A stretch of 64,000 nucleotides of DNA from Dendrocalamus latiflorus (Eukaryota > Streptophyta > Magnoliopsida > Poales > Poaceae), in NCBI GenBank assembly GCA_017311315.1, contig CM029669.1, positions 17,271,102 to 17,335,101 on the forward strand, written 5' to 3'. This document shows positions 33,503 through 45,213 of this stretch, one piece after another. Position numbers and translations under genes: made by a program. A model generated the notes under the pieces. The model did not search any database and had not been told where the DNA came from. It was given only the letters and a program-made list of their open reading frames with translations. Position 1 is the stretch's first letter. Every line of letters begins with the position of its first letter.

Positions 33503-34970
33503 TGTTGGACCGTGTGACTAAGTCAAGGATATTTTGGTGATAAATAATTGACAATGGTTAATTTATGATGAATAATTGATGATGTTGCTTACTGTTACTT
33601 GAGGTGTGTTGCGTGTGTGTGGACTGATGTAGGTTAAGTTGGGATGAACTTGTGCTAAAAAATATTCTTTAGTCTTTGCATGTGCAGGTTGAGCATGGGG
33701 GCAATCATGGTCGGTGACAAGGTGGACTGAGATTAGGATGGGAGATCTAAGGTTCAGACGGTCAAGAATGTCATGAGATGGTCGGGCTTATGTTGGGGCG
33801 CATGGAGATCAGAGATGGATGATACGTGTTGGAGCTATGGAGGTGCGGTCTAGAGGCTACGACACATGGTGGGTGATGCGTGGAGAAGCTACAGTAGATG
33901 CGATCTTGAAGGCTTCGACACGTAACGCGTTAGAAAAGTTGGAATTTTAAAAAGCCGTGTTAGAAAGGGTTTTGGGTCATTTTGCTATTGAAATTGGATT
34001 AGAATTCGTGGGTTTAGGATAAGTCCAGATTTTGGACCCTAGACTATAGATAGAGATGGGGTTACGGCCTAACCCTGTGGTTTTTGGATATACTAATTTC
34101 GTGTTAGAGTTTAGGGGTGACAGGAGGGCACTTTGTAGTTACCATCATTCATAAATAAAATTTAGATCTAATTCGGAAGAAAAGGAATCTGATCACTGGC
34201 GCGTTTCACTTCGCGTCGTCCTCGTCTCGTCGTCTTGTTTGGCGCACGTCATTCGTTCTCGTTCCAGGGAGAGCAGCATGAAAAGCCCCAAAATTTCAAA
34301 CCAAAAATTTTCCTTTATTTTTGCTGCATTTTTGAGTGTTTTCTGGAAACTTTCCCTTTTTGGAAAGTCGCCCGAAATTCCGCTTTCCCTTTCTGGCCAG
34401 GCGCCTTCCTTTCTCCTTTGGCGCCTCCTCCTTTCCCGCTTTTCCCGCCGCTCGGCTCCTCTCGCGCGGACGCCTCCTCCTCCCTCCGCTGGCGCCCCGC
34501 GCTCTCCCCGCTTCCTCCGCGCCCCAGCGCCTTCCCCGCCCTCCCTCGCTCGCTGGCGCCTCCCGTGCTCCCCGCCTTCCCCCTCGCGCGTGCGCCCGCG
34601 CCTGCATCCGCCCCCGCACCGCCTCTACGCGCGCGCGGACAGCGCCGCCCCTCGGATCCTCCCTCCGCGCCCACTGTTTCAGACCGCCTCGCCCCGCCGT
34701 CCCGACCGCCTGCAGCGTCTCCGCGCCACGCGTCGTCGCTTCTCTACGCCCGACCCCACCTGGCAGTCCCCGCCTCCCCTTCTCCCGCGCGCGGACGCCT
34801 CCCCCGCTCTGCCGCAGCTCCACCTGCTCCCGTCGCGTCGCCATCGCTTGTGCAGAGCCGACGTCATCTCTGCGCGGAGGAGACGCCCGAGCAACTCCCC
34901 ATCCCCTTCTGTTGACTCCCCAGCCGCGCCCGTTCCTTCTCCCCGAAGCCTTCTCCTCCCTCCGCCCGGG

Positions 34971-34977
34971 TATAAAA
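34971..34977 (+). promoter_or_regulatory. TATA box of the solo LTR
   Basis: TATAAAA within GGGTATAAAACCCC, followed by a C/T-rich leader. Confidence 0.75.
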
Positions 34978-37532
34978 CCCCCTCCCCCTCTCCCGCTTGC
35001 CCTCTTGGTTCCCCAGCTTCTCCACCACTCTCATTCGCCTCCCACCACCCTAAAGCATCTCCCCGTGCAACTAATCGAACTCCCATCGCCCGTAGCTCCG
35101 CCACCATCCTCCCCTGCGCCGGCGACCCCGTACAGCGGATCTTCCCCTCCCCTACTCCATTTCTCGATTGCATTCGCTGAGAGCATCACCAACCCCTGCT
35201 AATCATCATGCTACTCTCGTTTGGCCAGGAGAATCCCCGAGGAGCTCCGGCACCGACGACCCTCTCCGACCGCCGCACCCTCTCCGTGGCCAGCTCACAC
35301 CGCAGCCTCCCAGCTCCCACCGCCGCTGCCAATGTGAGCACCCCGACCCCCTGTCCGTGTCATCGCCGCCGATTGGCCCCTCTCGCCGCCGGCAACCCTC
35401 TCCGCCATATTTTACCCGAGACACTCCTTTCTCCCTCCCTCCCTCTCCGTTGATCTCCTCAAATGCTAATTAGCCAAAATGGATTCCCCGTGGCGAACTC
35501 TACTCGGTGGTACCCTCTGCTGCCGCCGGAGAGCCTCCTGGCGCCCAGGCCGCCGTCGCCACCGAAGCTCTGCCCCGTTGCACTGTAGCGGCTGGAGGAG
35601 GAAGACGACTCCCTCCCCGCGTCGTGGCCCCTTCTCCGCCATCCATCTCTCCTGTGCCATCTAACCCCGAGCGTCGGATGGCCGCTTCTCTCCGCCGTCC
35701 GATCCCCTTAAACACAGCCTCCCTTGGCCGTCGGATTTCCCCCGGCGTCCCGCTTCGCCCGCCTCCCTTGTATCTCAGCCATCCGATCCTCCCCCTCGCC
35801 GCATCGTGTCCGCCTGCTCGCTCGCTATCCCGCCCGCTCGCTCCTCCGCGTGTCGCCCATCCGAGCCACCTCCGCGTGGGCTGCCTTCCCTCGGCCTGCG
35901 CCGCCTCCCCGCGCGCGCTCGCCCGCGGGCCACGCGTCGCCGTGGGCCGCGCTGGCCGTTGGCCGCGCGGGCCGCACAGTGCCAGGCCGCACTGTTGCTT
36001 TAGGCCGGCTAGCACTGTTCACACCGATTTTCCAATGATTTATTCATTTCCAAAATCTCAGAAAATCCAAATAAATCCTAGAAAATCACAGAAAATCCCA
36101 AAAATTCTCAAATTTCTCCACTTTGCTCCAAATAATATTCTGGACCCAATGTTGGCCTCCACTTTCACAAATTCATCCCAGATAAATTCCTAAAATTCCT
36201 CATTTGGAGATTTATGCAATTTACTCCTTTTTAAATAGTTTATTTTTCCTCGCTTGATTAGTCTCAAGCTGGATTTAATTATTTTATGTGTTTGCGCTAG
36301 TCTCGAAGATCCCGGAAGTTCAAGTGCAGGCTCGGGATCCAGGTGTTTCTTCGTTCGAGCTAGCCGAGATCATTCAAATCAACGGCAAGTCCCAAATCCT
36401 TTGATCATATTGCAACCCATGATGTTTATTTATGTTAATATGCTATTTGCATTATGCTAATTGTGAAATGTTAGTTTGAAATAAAATAAAATGTTTAGAA
36501 TGACTTGTTATGTAGTTAATCCTACCACTGTCAAATGCCATGTTAAACTTGTAGTCATGCCTTTGTAACCCTAGAAATAATTGTCTGTTAATCTGTATAA
36601 CTGTAGGTTATTACCATCATGCAAAATGTTACACTAATAAGGTTGTAGCTGTGGGCCAATAGAATTTAGAAAACCCGACTCTAGGGTAGGGTGGTATGGG
36701 ACACCGTGCCCTAGAGCGGAGAGTGCTTGCGGGCACAAGGTAGGGTAAGGGGGTTGTGGTGCGCCGCAAGACGGTTTTCACCCATCTCTTACCCTAGGAT
36801 TGGAGTAGGGTAAGTGGGGTTGAGGTGCGCCGCTAGACGGTTTTCGCCCACCGCTTACCCTAGGTTGGGTCGCGGGCCTGGTGAGGTTACGGACCATGTG
36901 AAAATAAGGACTGAAACCCTTACGCTGAGCAAATGTCACAGTGATCGCTCAACCACAGGAGTTGACTTGTCAACACTTGTCTAGTAGCTGCTCAACTCGA
37001 TTGAAACTCTACAGGAGATTTAGCAGTGAGGTTAGGCAAGCCGTGATTGGGTGCCTAACAACGGTAGAGTTCACTCGAAGCGGCACCGTTTTCTTTTTGT
37101 TTTGTGTGTGTGTGAGCGAGCCAGACCCGAGTGAATTCTACCGGGTAGAGCCTATATAAAGAGCTGAGCAGTGAAACGACCTGGCTTTCTTAACTCTTTA
37201 GCGGGAGTTAAGGGATCGTGTGGGTAAAGCTGGGCAAACTCTGCAGAGTCAAACAAATGGTATTCGAATACGCCGTGCTCCCGGTTATTGGAGCTGTGTC
37301 ACTTGGGTGATTCCAGTCGCAAAGCTTAAGTAGTTTTGTAAATGTTTAACTTGTTTAGGTTGGTTAATGAACTCTTGTTGAAAAACCCCTGAGATCTTGA
37401 GGAGTAGTTTTGGGTCCCTTTTATAAAATGATTGCAAGTAAAACTGCATCCACTCAGAATTAATAAACCAAGTATACTCCCTTCCTTTGATGTTCCGTGC
37501 ATGTAATAAGTTAGGGTCCCTTTGGGACTTGC

Positions 37533-37552
37533 TGAGCCGGTTGATTGGCTCA
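37533..37552 (+). other. Conserved LTR hairpin, copy 1
   Basis: TGAGCC pairs with GGCTCA across an 8-base loop. It is preceded by CTTGC and followed by CGGCTTGC. It lies 330 bases from the LTR end. Confidence 0.75.
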
Positions 37553-38499
37553 CGGCTTGCTTTTGCCCTTCTTTAGAGGATCAAGACGAAGGTGTTTGCC
37601 TCCCCGTTGAGGAAGCCCCGGAAGGTCTCTTCTTCGACGAGGACCCGTGGCTTTAGGTCTTGGTCGCGCTCAAGCGGATCTTGGAGTTTCTGTAATGTAA
37701 TTATACTTTGGGCTTGCACGCCCCGCTGTTGAAAAATGGATGTTAATCCGTATGTGAAATATATGCTGGACTTTTGCCGTAAGCATGCAATGGTATACTC
37801 TTGCGCGACACTCCATAACTGTTCATGCATGAATAGTTACGGAATACCGTGTCCGTACGCGCCCTGGAAACGGGGCGTTACACAGCACCAGTAAGGCATC
37901 ATTTTTGTCCTCAATCTCTGTCGCGCATGAAGTCCTTGGCCCGCTCGTTCCTCACGGCGAGAAAAATTAAAGCCATGTGCATTGAGTTGGTTTGGGCAAG
38001 CTTTTTCCTCGTCTGGCCACGTGCACCCCCCATCTTAGATCTTCCGGCCTCCACGTGTGAGAGAAGGGATAGCATTGTTTTTTGGCCTCGGTCCTCTGGT
38101 CCTCGATCGGTATGTATTTGTGTTCTATCCATCACATGAGTCTCTCAGCAGAGGGTATCATTAAGTAATTGTGACCAGCCATGACTTAAGTTCACTTTGA
38201 TTAGTCAAGGTAATTAATCAACTTTAATTAGTCAAGGCAATTAATCAAAGTTGAAGTCACACATCAATCTGTCACAGCTGAAAGCGACAAGGCTGGTTTT
38301 AAATTCGGATGCTACAGTAAAGTACCATTTGCTACAGTGCCAAGGAGAGAGAAAATTTATGTTATTTTATTTCTTGCAAACTTTTGTTTTTGTTGCTACG
38401 TTTTGTTGTGTCGGCAAATTAAAAACTCAGGAGACTGCAGATGTGAAAAAAATTCACTACGTACTACAATTATTTACTCTCCTCATCAAAGATCCTACA

Positions 38500-39096
38500 A
38501 GAACTCGCTGCGGAAGTAGACGGGACTATCGTGTGCTATCGGGAACAGCTCGTCGTGCTCAACCTCTAGCTCACTCCAAGCGTCCTCTCCAGGCTGCCAT
38601 GTCTGGACACCACCATACTTGCCGTTGTGGCTGCTATAGATCCCGAAGACGACGCAGTCTAGAGACGTCGGCACCAATGAACACGTGATGCCATGGAAGC
38701 GGTAATAGGTCTCAAAACACCGGCGGCTCCACCATATCCTCCATGAACGGGTTTATGATGAAGATGTCGTCGATATCGAGGCCAGCCGACTCAACCGCCC
38801 AACCGTCTTTGGAGCCACGGAAAATGTGCCGGTCGACACTGGTTTCGAACGCTGCGACTCGCATGGTGTGTACTCCTGGCCCCGTAGAGGGTCAAACATT
38901 TTGCATGTGCCATCTTGCTTGGAGAAGTGCATGGGTTGGACACCATGCCCCATGACTTGCAAACGGCTGGAAAACGTAGACGATCAACCAAAGATGGGTT
39001 TGAGACGATCACCTCTAGCAATGCTAATGGGATATCACGCCATGCTGGTGAAGAGGTTCCTTGCTCCTCGGCATCCTTGTCCAAATCATTTGGCAT
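38500..39096 (-). pseudogene. DUF295 F-box gene, 5' half
   Basis: From ATG at 39096 the minus strand encodes MPNDLDKDAEEQGTSSPAW, then the F-box (RDIPLALLEVIVSNPSLVDR, followed by AVCKSW; residues about 19-50). After one frame change it reads MFDPLRGQEYT. A further change gives GWAVESAGLDIDDIFIINPF. An extra T near 38715 shifts it again, then VPTSLDCVVFGIYSSHNGKY and VEHDELFPIAHDSPVYFR lead to the insertion point. The protein continues as FYWLGRKGNL at 28395. The original gene was about 1.1 kb, without introns. The F-box would bind SKP1. Loss of function is certain from the insertion and the shifts. Confidence 0.9.
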
Positions 39097-41273
39097 ATTA
39101 GCCTGTGAGAGGACGTATAGAAATAAGACACCCAGCTATAACTCGCTGAAAGAAAAAAAATGAATAACTAGTTGGCAAGAGCAAAGAGCATTTGCAAGGA
39201 TGCACAAACCTCATTCGACATAAGGAGACTCGACAAATCCAGTACTTTGAACCCCGTAGCTTTGATGCTGCTATGACACATATATTGCATCATGAACATT
39301 GGCAATTTGACACGTAATTTATTTACTCAACAATGCTTACTTGCTAACATAGTACATGGTTCATAACACGCTTAAGAGAAAGGTTATCAAAAGTTAAGGC
39401 AAATCAACTCATTCTGCAGGAACGGCCCAGTAGGCTCTACAACAAGGCCTGGTAGGTTCAGGGAATCTGATTGAAGTTGATGGTCATGTTCAGGAAAATC
39501 ATTTTCAGCCGAAATTCGGTAAAATTTGATTTTCTCGGCTCACTGTAGCGCAGCGAGCGGAGGGGGCCGACGGCCATGGTAGGCGACTTTGTTGCTTCTT
39601 TGTTGCCTATCAGTTTTGTTGGCATCTTTTTCTCCCTTTTGTGGAATATGTCAAGGTATTGAACTTTCCGATCATTCTTTGCATAATCCACTGTAACCAC
39701 CTCTATGCACTTGGCTTACAATCCCTGTTCTAGGCAAACAGGCATCTTGGACCTGAACATTGTTAGTTTTTGTTTTCCTGAAACTACAAACATCTCATAA
39801 CTCGACTCAATCTACAGCCTTGCTTTTTAGATTGCTGAGTTTAAGACATTATGCCTACTGATATGTGTCATTCAGTTTTGTAACCATCTCTTGCAAGTAA
39901 AACAAGTGAAGATAAGGCCAGTTGGCAATACCCACAATGGTTGTGGTGTTCACTACAAGCTTCTTCAGGAGGAGGGCCAAGCGAAATGGCAGTGCTCTCT
40001 GCTCCTAGAACAAGGCCGATTGCTTGGTTGGCATCCCAGAACTTAGAACTAGGTTTGTAACCACCCAGCCATTCCGAGCAATACTACAATCTACACACTA
40101 AATTAAATAGGAAGCAGAGAAATGATGCACTGTAAAATATTTCTTTCGTCATTATTTTCACCATTTTTTGTGAGGATGTAAATCAGGGGACAATTTCCAG
40201 GTTGGGAGTTCTCCAGTCCCACTGTTGCCCAAGTGTGTATTCTAAAAAATATCTCCATTTCTGACTTTACATGGAAGCACAAATGCAAATGTAATTTTAA
40301 GCTTAGTTTTATTCATTATTTTGATCGTTACTATGAAGTGCAGTTTGAATGCTATGTGTCTTGTTCTGTTTTTCAGATATATGCATGAAATTTTAGTTTG
40401 TTGGATAATCTGAGCACAGTCAGTTCACCTAAAATCGTGACACAAATAAGCAAGGTTAGCTCTGCTCGGATCATAACTAATGCTAGATTACGAGATTGAT
40501 TCTTTGTATTTAAACTGTCTAGCTAATTGTATCATACACCATTTGCCACAAGTATATTTCTCCGAAGCTCTCAAGACAGAACAAAGGATCACAAAGTAAT
40601 GTAGAGCAAAAGTTCTGCTTACGTTGGGAAACAAAATTCCAAAGTTCTTTTCTATAAAATAACAATATTTATACAAAGAGTATTATTCAAATAGGTGTGA
40701 TCAGTCGTCTTCAACTTGTGATCAATCGTCTTCAACTTGCATAATATCTATTTACAAAAGAAGCTAGATGTATACGCAATATCCTAAATGGGTATATTGC
40801 AAGAACTGAAATGTTAGGGAAAAATTGATGTCAATGTTCTGATATAATATAAACTAACAAAACACTAAAAATAACTCACATGTATTGATCATTTTTTTAG
40901 AGTGCATTCAAGTAGTATATTTTAGGAGCATAGGCATATTAAATTATTACATGATTGATATATTATGTTATTTCAGCTAAAAAAGAGAAGAGAGAAGGGA
41001 AAATGATCATGCCAATACATAAGAGAAAGGTGGACCCATCCATTCAATATTAAGGCATTTTCCATTTCAATCTTGTATGTCTGGTAGTAATGTACTACAC
41101 GGATATGAAGGTTTCACATAAATTCTGAGAAAACCTATGTTCTAGTTACAGTTCATTGTTAGCAATTCCACAATGGTAATCCAGAAACATTTTCATGGTA
41201 ATTGCGCCATGAACTATCTATTTGCAATCCATAACTTCTAGCCAAACATGGTGTGATATTGACCATAGTTTAC
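39097..41273. other. Long non-coding interval
   Basis: The upstream side of the F-box pseudogene. I find no further gene; the ORFs here are short and without family resemblance. The stretch is AT-rich, with no clear inverted repeats. Confidence 0.5.
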
Positions 41274-41413
41274 TCTGTATACTAATATAAAAGAGGAGTT
41301 TGTTCGTCGTCCTTCTCTCCTCACGCACACAACACGCTCCTTATGTCCTCACATATGCTGGCATGTATCATTCTCTTTTAGTGCTCTGTTATAACGTACG
41401 GACATTTTACTAG
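41274..41413 (+). mobile_element. Candidate short Helitron-like element
   Basis: It starts TCTGTATACTAATATAAAAG, close to the 5' end of grass Helitrons. It ends CATTTTACTAG followed by T, a CTRR terminus. A weak palindrome (AACGTACGG) precedes the end. The base before the start is C, not the usual A. Confidence 0.45.
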
Positions 41414-42763
41414 TATGTATGTGTGTGATGGGGCCGGGAGATCTGTCTCATAAAATACATACGTTACTCCCACGTGGCACTTTACTCAAAGAAAATGAAG
41501 TTTTAGAATTCTCGTGCATGGCCTCAACTCTTTTGAGACTGCTCCACTCCACGTTTTTCAGCTCCGCTCTATGTTTTTTAGCCAAACAAGTTCAGCTCCA
41601 CGCACTCTGTTCGAGAAAAAAAAGGTGGAGTTGTGAGAGCAACTCCACAAACTCTAGGTTTTTTGTGGAGCTACTCCACGGTAGAATTCGTGGAGCAAAG
41701 TTTGTGGAGCAATCCCAAACACTCCCTAAGAATGCAAGTTGTCTTTTCGGGATGGTTTGGCCAGGCTTCCGAGGTCGATCGAGCCGCCAGTGCGCTGTGG
41801 TAAGTTACCTAAATCATAAATGGCGTTAGTTGGTACGCACGCAAATTGGCCGGTTCGTGCATGCATGCCGCGGCCCAACATCAGTGCTGCGGCGCGCGGC
41901 CGAGGTTTGAGCACCACGGCTCGAACATGGCAGGGATTTATTTCACGCGGCGACGGGTGGGTGGACGGGTTGGGTTGGAAAATGGTTTTCATGTTTCCGT
42001 TCTGTGTTTTCTTTTGTATTTCCACACACGTGGATCTCTTTCACTTCGATGAATTGTATTTCTGGATTCACAGAAAGAGAATGAAGAGCAGCTAATATAC
42101 GCCACGTGTCAGAAAGAATATGACAAAGGAACAGGAAAATAATCTTGTTCGTTGGGTTGGCTGCGTACATGGCCGGGTCACCAGTCGGTGGCTTGTGGCT
42201 CGCGGCTCGCGGCACGGTAGAGCACGTGCGCGCCAGTGCGGACAACGCCCACAATGCGGAGCTTTAATTGGCTCCCCGGCCAACACCTCACATGCCACGG
42301 CCAGCCGATTCGTTTATGGGGGGTCTCGCTTTCGATCGCGACGTCGCGGGACGGGACGGACCGGACAGTGCGGGCAGTGTGAGCGACTGTGTGAAACAAC
42401 AGCCTCGTCAAACCATGCATTTGCGTGCGTGTGTTTACTGCTGTCGCTGCAGCGAGCGGTTGTGTGTCTCGGTGAGATGTACATTCTCCATGGTGACTAG
42501 TGAACTAGATCAGCTCTCCCTGTGTCAATTGTGTGGTTATAAAGCGTATTGGAAGTAAGTTGGGTGATGGCCATGTAGGCACGGATGCTAAATTGCTAAG
42601 GATCCGTTTGCTTTGCAGGAGTGAATTGGTCTCGTGGAATTAGCGCCCCGATTCTTGTGTTTGGTTGCCAAAGAAATCACAACATGAAAATGCGCCTCGT
42701 CGGAGTGGTCGCTAGAGAAAGAGATGGAGAGGAGAACCATCGAATGGATCTAGACATTAGGAG
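41414..42763. other. Non-coding interval with GTGGAG/CTCCAC inverted motifs
   Basis: 41500-41730 has many CTCCAC and GTGGAG copies facing each other and ends in CCAAACACTCC, like a worn MITE. 42150-42480 is GC-richer without a recognisable gene. A further element may start at about 42603 (CCGTTTGCTTTGCAGG) and end near 45815 (complement of CACGTTTGGATGTTGG), enclosing everything between. Confidence 0.4.
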
Positions 42764-43339
42764 TAGGGTTGTAAATAAGTCGAGTTTGAGCGAGCTGAGT
42801 CTGTTAGCACTACTACAGAATAGGTGATCATAGACGATTTAAAAACGTCATCACAGACGATTTCGTGAGTCATCTGAGTTTATAGGTCAGTAATAATATC
42901 AGATCATCACAAATGGTTTTTGAAAACTATCTGTGAATAATACTATCATAGATAGCTCTAATCAAAAACCGTCTGTGATACTCGCACATCACAGATGGTT
43001 CTAATTACCAACCGTCTGTAATGGACGAGTATCGCAGACAGTTGGTAGCTAGAATCGTCTGTGATACTCACCCATCACAGACGGTTGGTAACTAGAATTG
43101 TCTATGATGTGCGAGTAGCACAGATGGTTTTTAGTTCGAGCCGTCTGTGATAGTCCTTCACAGACAGTTTATACCATAAAATCATCTACAATAGTCCATT
43201 CTATACCTAAAATTTTTTCTGTTTCTTAGCTAGCCTCAGGAAATGTTAGCTATACCCTTTGAAAATAAGCAAATACAACAACACATTCTATTTTCATTAA
43301 GACTAGAATCCACCATTACAACATCACAAGATAACGAGT

Positions 43340-43460
43340 AGGTTACCCATCTAACACAGTAAAAACATGGCAAGAACATATATCCTAATCCTACGAACCC
43401 AACTCTTAAACATGGCAAGAATACATCCCCTAATCCTACGAACCCAACTCGTAAATATGT
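43340..43460. repeat. Tandem repeat inside the small CACTA
   Basis: A unit of about 55 bp with ACATGGCAAGAA, CCTAATCCTACGAACCCAACTC occurs twice, with a third partial copy. It lies just downstream of the H3 fragment. Confidence 0.75.
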
Positions 43461-43485
43461 CAAGAACATGGAAGAAGCAGATATC

Positions 43486-43620
43486 CTAGCAGCGCGCGAG
43501 CTGGATGTCCTTGACTCCCACTATCGCAGGCACCAACTTGAGCATTATCTTGGTAGCCAGCTATTTCTGTGGTGCCTTGCCGCCCGAAGACTTGTGTGCC
43601 ATCTGATTCATAAGAGCCAT
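43486..43620 (-). pseudogene. Captured histone H3 fragment with internal deletion
   Basis: From ATG at 43620 the frame reads MALMNQMAHKSSGGKAPQK, stop, LATKIMLKLVPAIVGVK. It then jumps directly to DIQLAR, followed by C and a stop. Aligned with the H3 tail ([20 protein letters not shown] onward), 21 of the first 36 positions agree, including K-S-x-G-G-K-A-P and LATK. The stop replaces the Gln after APRK. The join GVK-DIQLAR skips from the tail to the last 20 residues, losing about 85 codons. It is a dead copy. The start codon and frame are retained, so the origin is clear. Confidence 0.85.
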
Positions 43621-43705
43621 CAGGGTCGGGGTCGAGGAGGAGAATAGTGAGGAGGCTGGAGAGATTTTGAGCGCATGCAGTAGGTAGGAGATGGGTTCGA
43701 GTGAG

Positions 43706-43715
43706 TATTTATAGG
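43706..43715 (-). promoter_or_regulatory. TATA box of the captured H3 gene
   Basis: The complement reads CCTATAAATA, about 90 bp upstream of the H3 start codon, with a C/T-rich leader between. Confidence 0.75.
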
Positions 43716-43801
43716 GAAGGGAGAGACGGGAGTTGGAAAATTTTTAGCACGTGATCGGAGAGGTGGAGCTACGATCTGTGGGGTGGGGGTTGATGGGTTT
43801 T

Positions 43802-43806
43802 TATTG
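43802..43806 (-). promoter_or_regulatory. CCAAT box upstream of the captured H3 fragment
   Basis: The complement reads AGCCAATAAAA, about 190 bp upstream of the start codon, as in many histone promoters. Confidence 0.5.
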
Positions 43807-43968
43807 GCTGCGATTAGATTGGGGAGGATCGACAGGCCCAGTGGTCAGGGACATAAGTATCACAAACGGTTTGAACCACAAATCGTCTGTGAAACATAAC
43901 TATCGCAAATGGTTTGAACCATAAACCGTCTGTCATACAAACTTATCAAAGACAATATAATACATGCA

Positions 43969-43990
43969 TACACACACACACACACACACA
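43969..43990. repeat. (CA)n microsatellite
   Basis: A short run of CA repeats inside the small CACTA. Confidence 0.9.
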
Positions 43991-45213
43991 TATATCGATG
44001 CAATGTAAACAGCTAGTCGCAAAAGATGAAATAGCAAAATTATATATGGCTTATATGCTCGTTTGAAAGATTTCAATGAGATCTACAACTTTGCAGTTGA
44101 GGCGAACCCCAAATTCTGAAGGAAAGATCGAAAATTTTGGCAAAAACAGAAACCGAAAACTTACAAGGCAAATTTGAGGCTAAAGATGGCCGATTTTGGG
44201 GTGCTAGAGGGCGATTGGAACAAGCAGGTCATTTTTTATTGGGCTCATCGTTAGCTCTCCAACGAGCCAACGAGTACAAGAACGTCGAAAATGAACATCG
44301 TATACAAAAGTTATGCCTGTTTTACTAATGGTATTTCGGAACAGAATCTTACTCAGACTCAGGCGGGAGATTATGCAATTTTAGAGGATTGCAAGGTGGA
44401 AAACATATCACAGATAATTTTTAATGCAAACCATCTATAATAACTTAATTATCATAAACGGTTTGTAATACAAACCATCTATAAAGTATCACAAACGGTT
44501 TAAATAAAAAACTGTATGTGATATTTAGCAATATCATATATGGTTCTTGGTAAGAACCGTCAGTGATACTTCACCGATGATACTCATTATGAATCATCTA
44601 TAATATTATCTCTTCACGGACAGTTTTTTAGCATTGGCAGCAACACAGACGGTTTATAAACCTAAACCGTCTGTGATTACATTTAACACTGATGGTTTTG
44701 GTGAACCATTTGTGATGAGGCATCTAATATATACCTTTTTGTAGTAGTGTAGGCTTGAGCTCAATACAAGCTCGAGCTGAGCCCAAGTGAGCCTAAATTA
44801 AGGTTCGAGAAGCCAATTGAGCTCGGCATGACCAAAGCTCAAGTAAGCCTGGGGTCGACTAAAAAGGCTCGATAAATAAATTTTAACATAATATTTTCTA
44901 CAAAATATTAGCCAAAGCGCGAGGAAGCTCGAGCTCAGCTCAATCAAGAAAGCTTAGCAACTACGCGTTAACATAATATCTTGGACAAAAAGCTCGCCAA
45001 AGCCCTAGTTTGGCTCAAAAAAGCTTAGCATCGAGAACATTGAAAGGAATGTGTGGGGGAAATTAGGAAAGGGAAGTCGAGCCTTAACCATTGAGCTCGA
45101 GCTCATTAGACTCACGAGCTTGGATCCAAGCTCGTGCTCGGCTCATTTGGAGCTCGAGTCAAGTTTAATCGAGCCTAGAGTGAGCCGAGCCTAAAATTTT
45201 TTTTACAACCCTA

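Larger units (their letters stand above)
34279..37882 (+). mobile_element. Solo long LTR (Del/Tekay-like), TSD CAGCA
   Basis: It starts TGAAAAGCCCC and ends GGGGCGTTACA. A 5-bp duplication, CAGCA, lies at 34274-34278 and 37883-37887. It is 3604 bp with no gag or pol inside, so it is one LTR left after recombination. The layout is an AT-rich head, a GC-rich leader (34430-36010) with a TATA box, and an AT-rich tail. The tail carries the shared block CTCTGCAGAG (37239) and the TGAGCC/GGCTCA hairpin (37533-37552). Open frames of up to about 310 codons in the GC-rich part are compositional. Confidence 0.93.
28396..38499 (+). mobile_element. Ty1/Copia retrotransposon, pol-deleted, TSD AGAAC
   Basis: A 5' LTR (28396-29785), a primer site, gag remnants, a pol-deleted middle, a polypurine tract and a 3' LTR (33503-38499). 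A 5-bp duplication, AGAAC, lies at 28391-28395 and 38500-38504, inside the F-box gene. The 3' LTR is interrupted by a solo LTR (34279-37882). Removing that and its duplication leaves 1388 bp, against 1390 bp for the 5' LTR. The first six bases of the 5' LTR are changed from TGTTGG to CGTTAC. Confidence 0.93.
33503..38499 (+). repeat. Copia 3' LTR, interrupted by a solo LTR
   Basis: Its two parts, 33503-34278 and 37888-38499, align with the 5' LTR on either side of the insertion at the sequence GAGAGCAGCACCAGTAAGG. It ends in GATCCTACA. Confidence 0.9.
42808..44749. mobile_element. Non-autonomous CACTA element, TSD TAG, with captured histone H3 piece
   Basis: The ends are CACTACTACAGAA and the complement of CACTACTACAAAA. 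TAG flanks it at 42805-42807 and 44750-44752. The subterminal repeats are the same CACAGACGGT type as in the 7.8 kb element, but more worn. There is no transposase. The middle carries a histone H3 promoter and start (43486-43806). Confidence 0.93.
42764..45213. mobile_element. Small TIR element (TAGGGTTGTAAA ends) holding a CACTA insertion
   Basis: The left end TAGGGTTGTAAA and the right end, its complement TTTACAACCCTA, enclose DNA rich in GAGCTCGAGC. Without the CACTA element it is about 505 bp. This composition and these ends are seen in a common class of grass MITEs. I found no clear target duplication. Confidence 0.6.

Noticed and set aside
34235..36193. Long plus-strand ORFs (up to 313 codons) rich in P, S, A and R
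   Set aside because: They overlap in all frames, have no domain and lie in the GC-rich leader of a solo LTR with confirmed ends. Low-complexity composition explains them.
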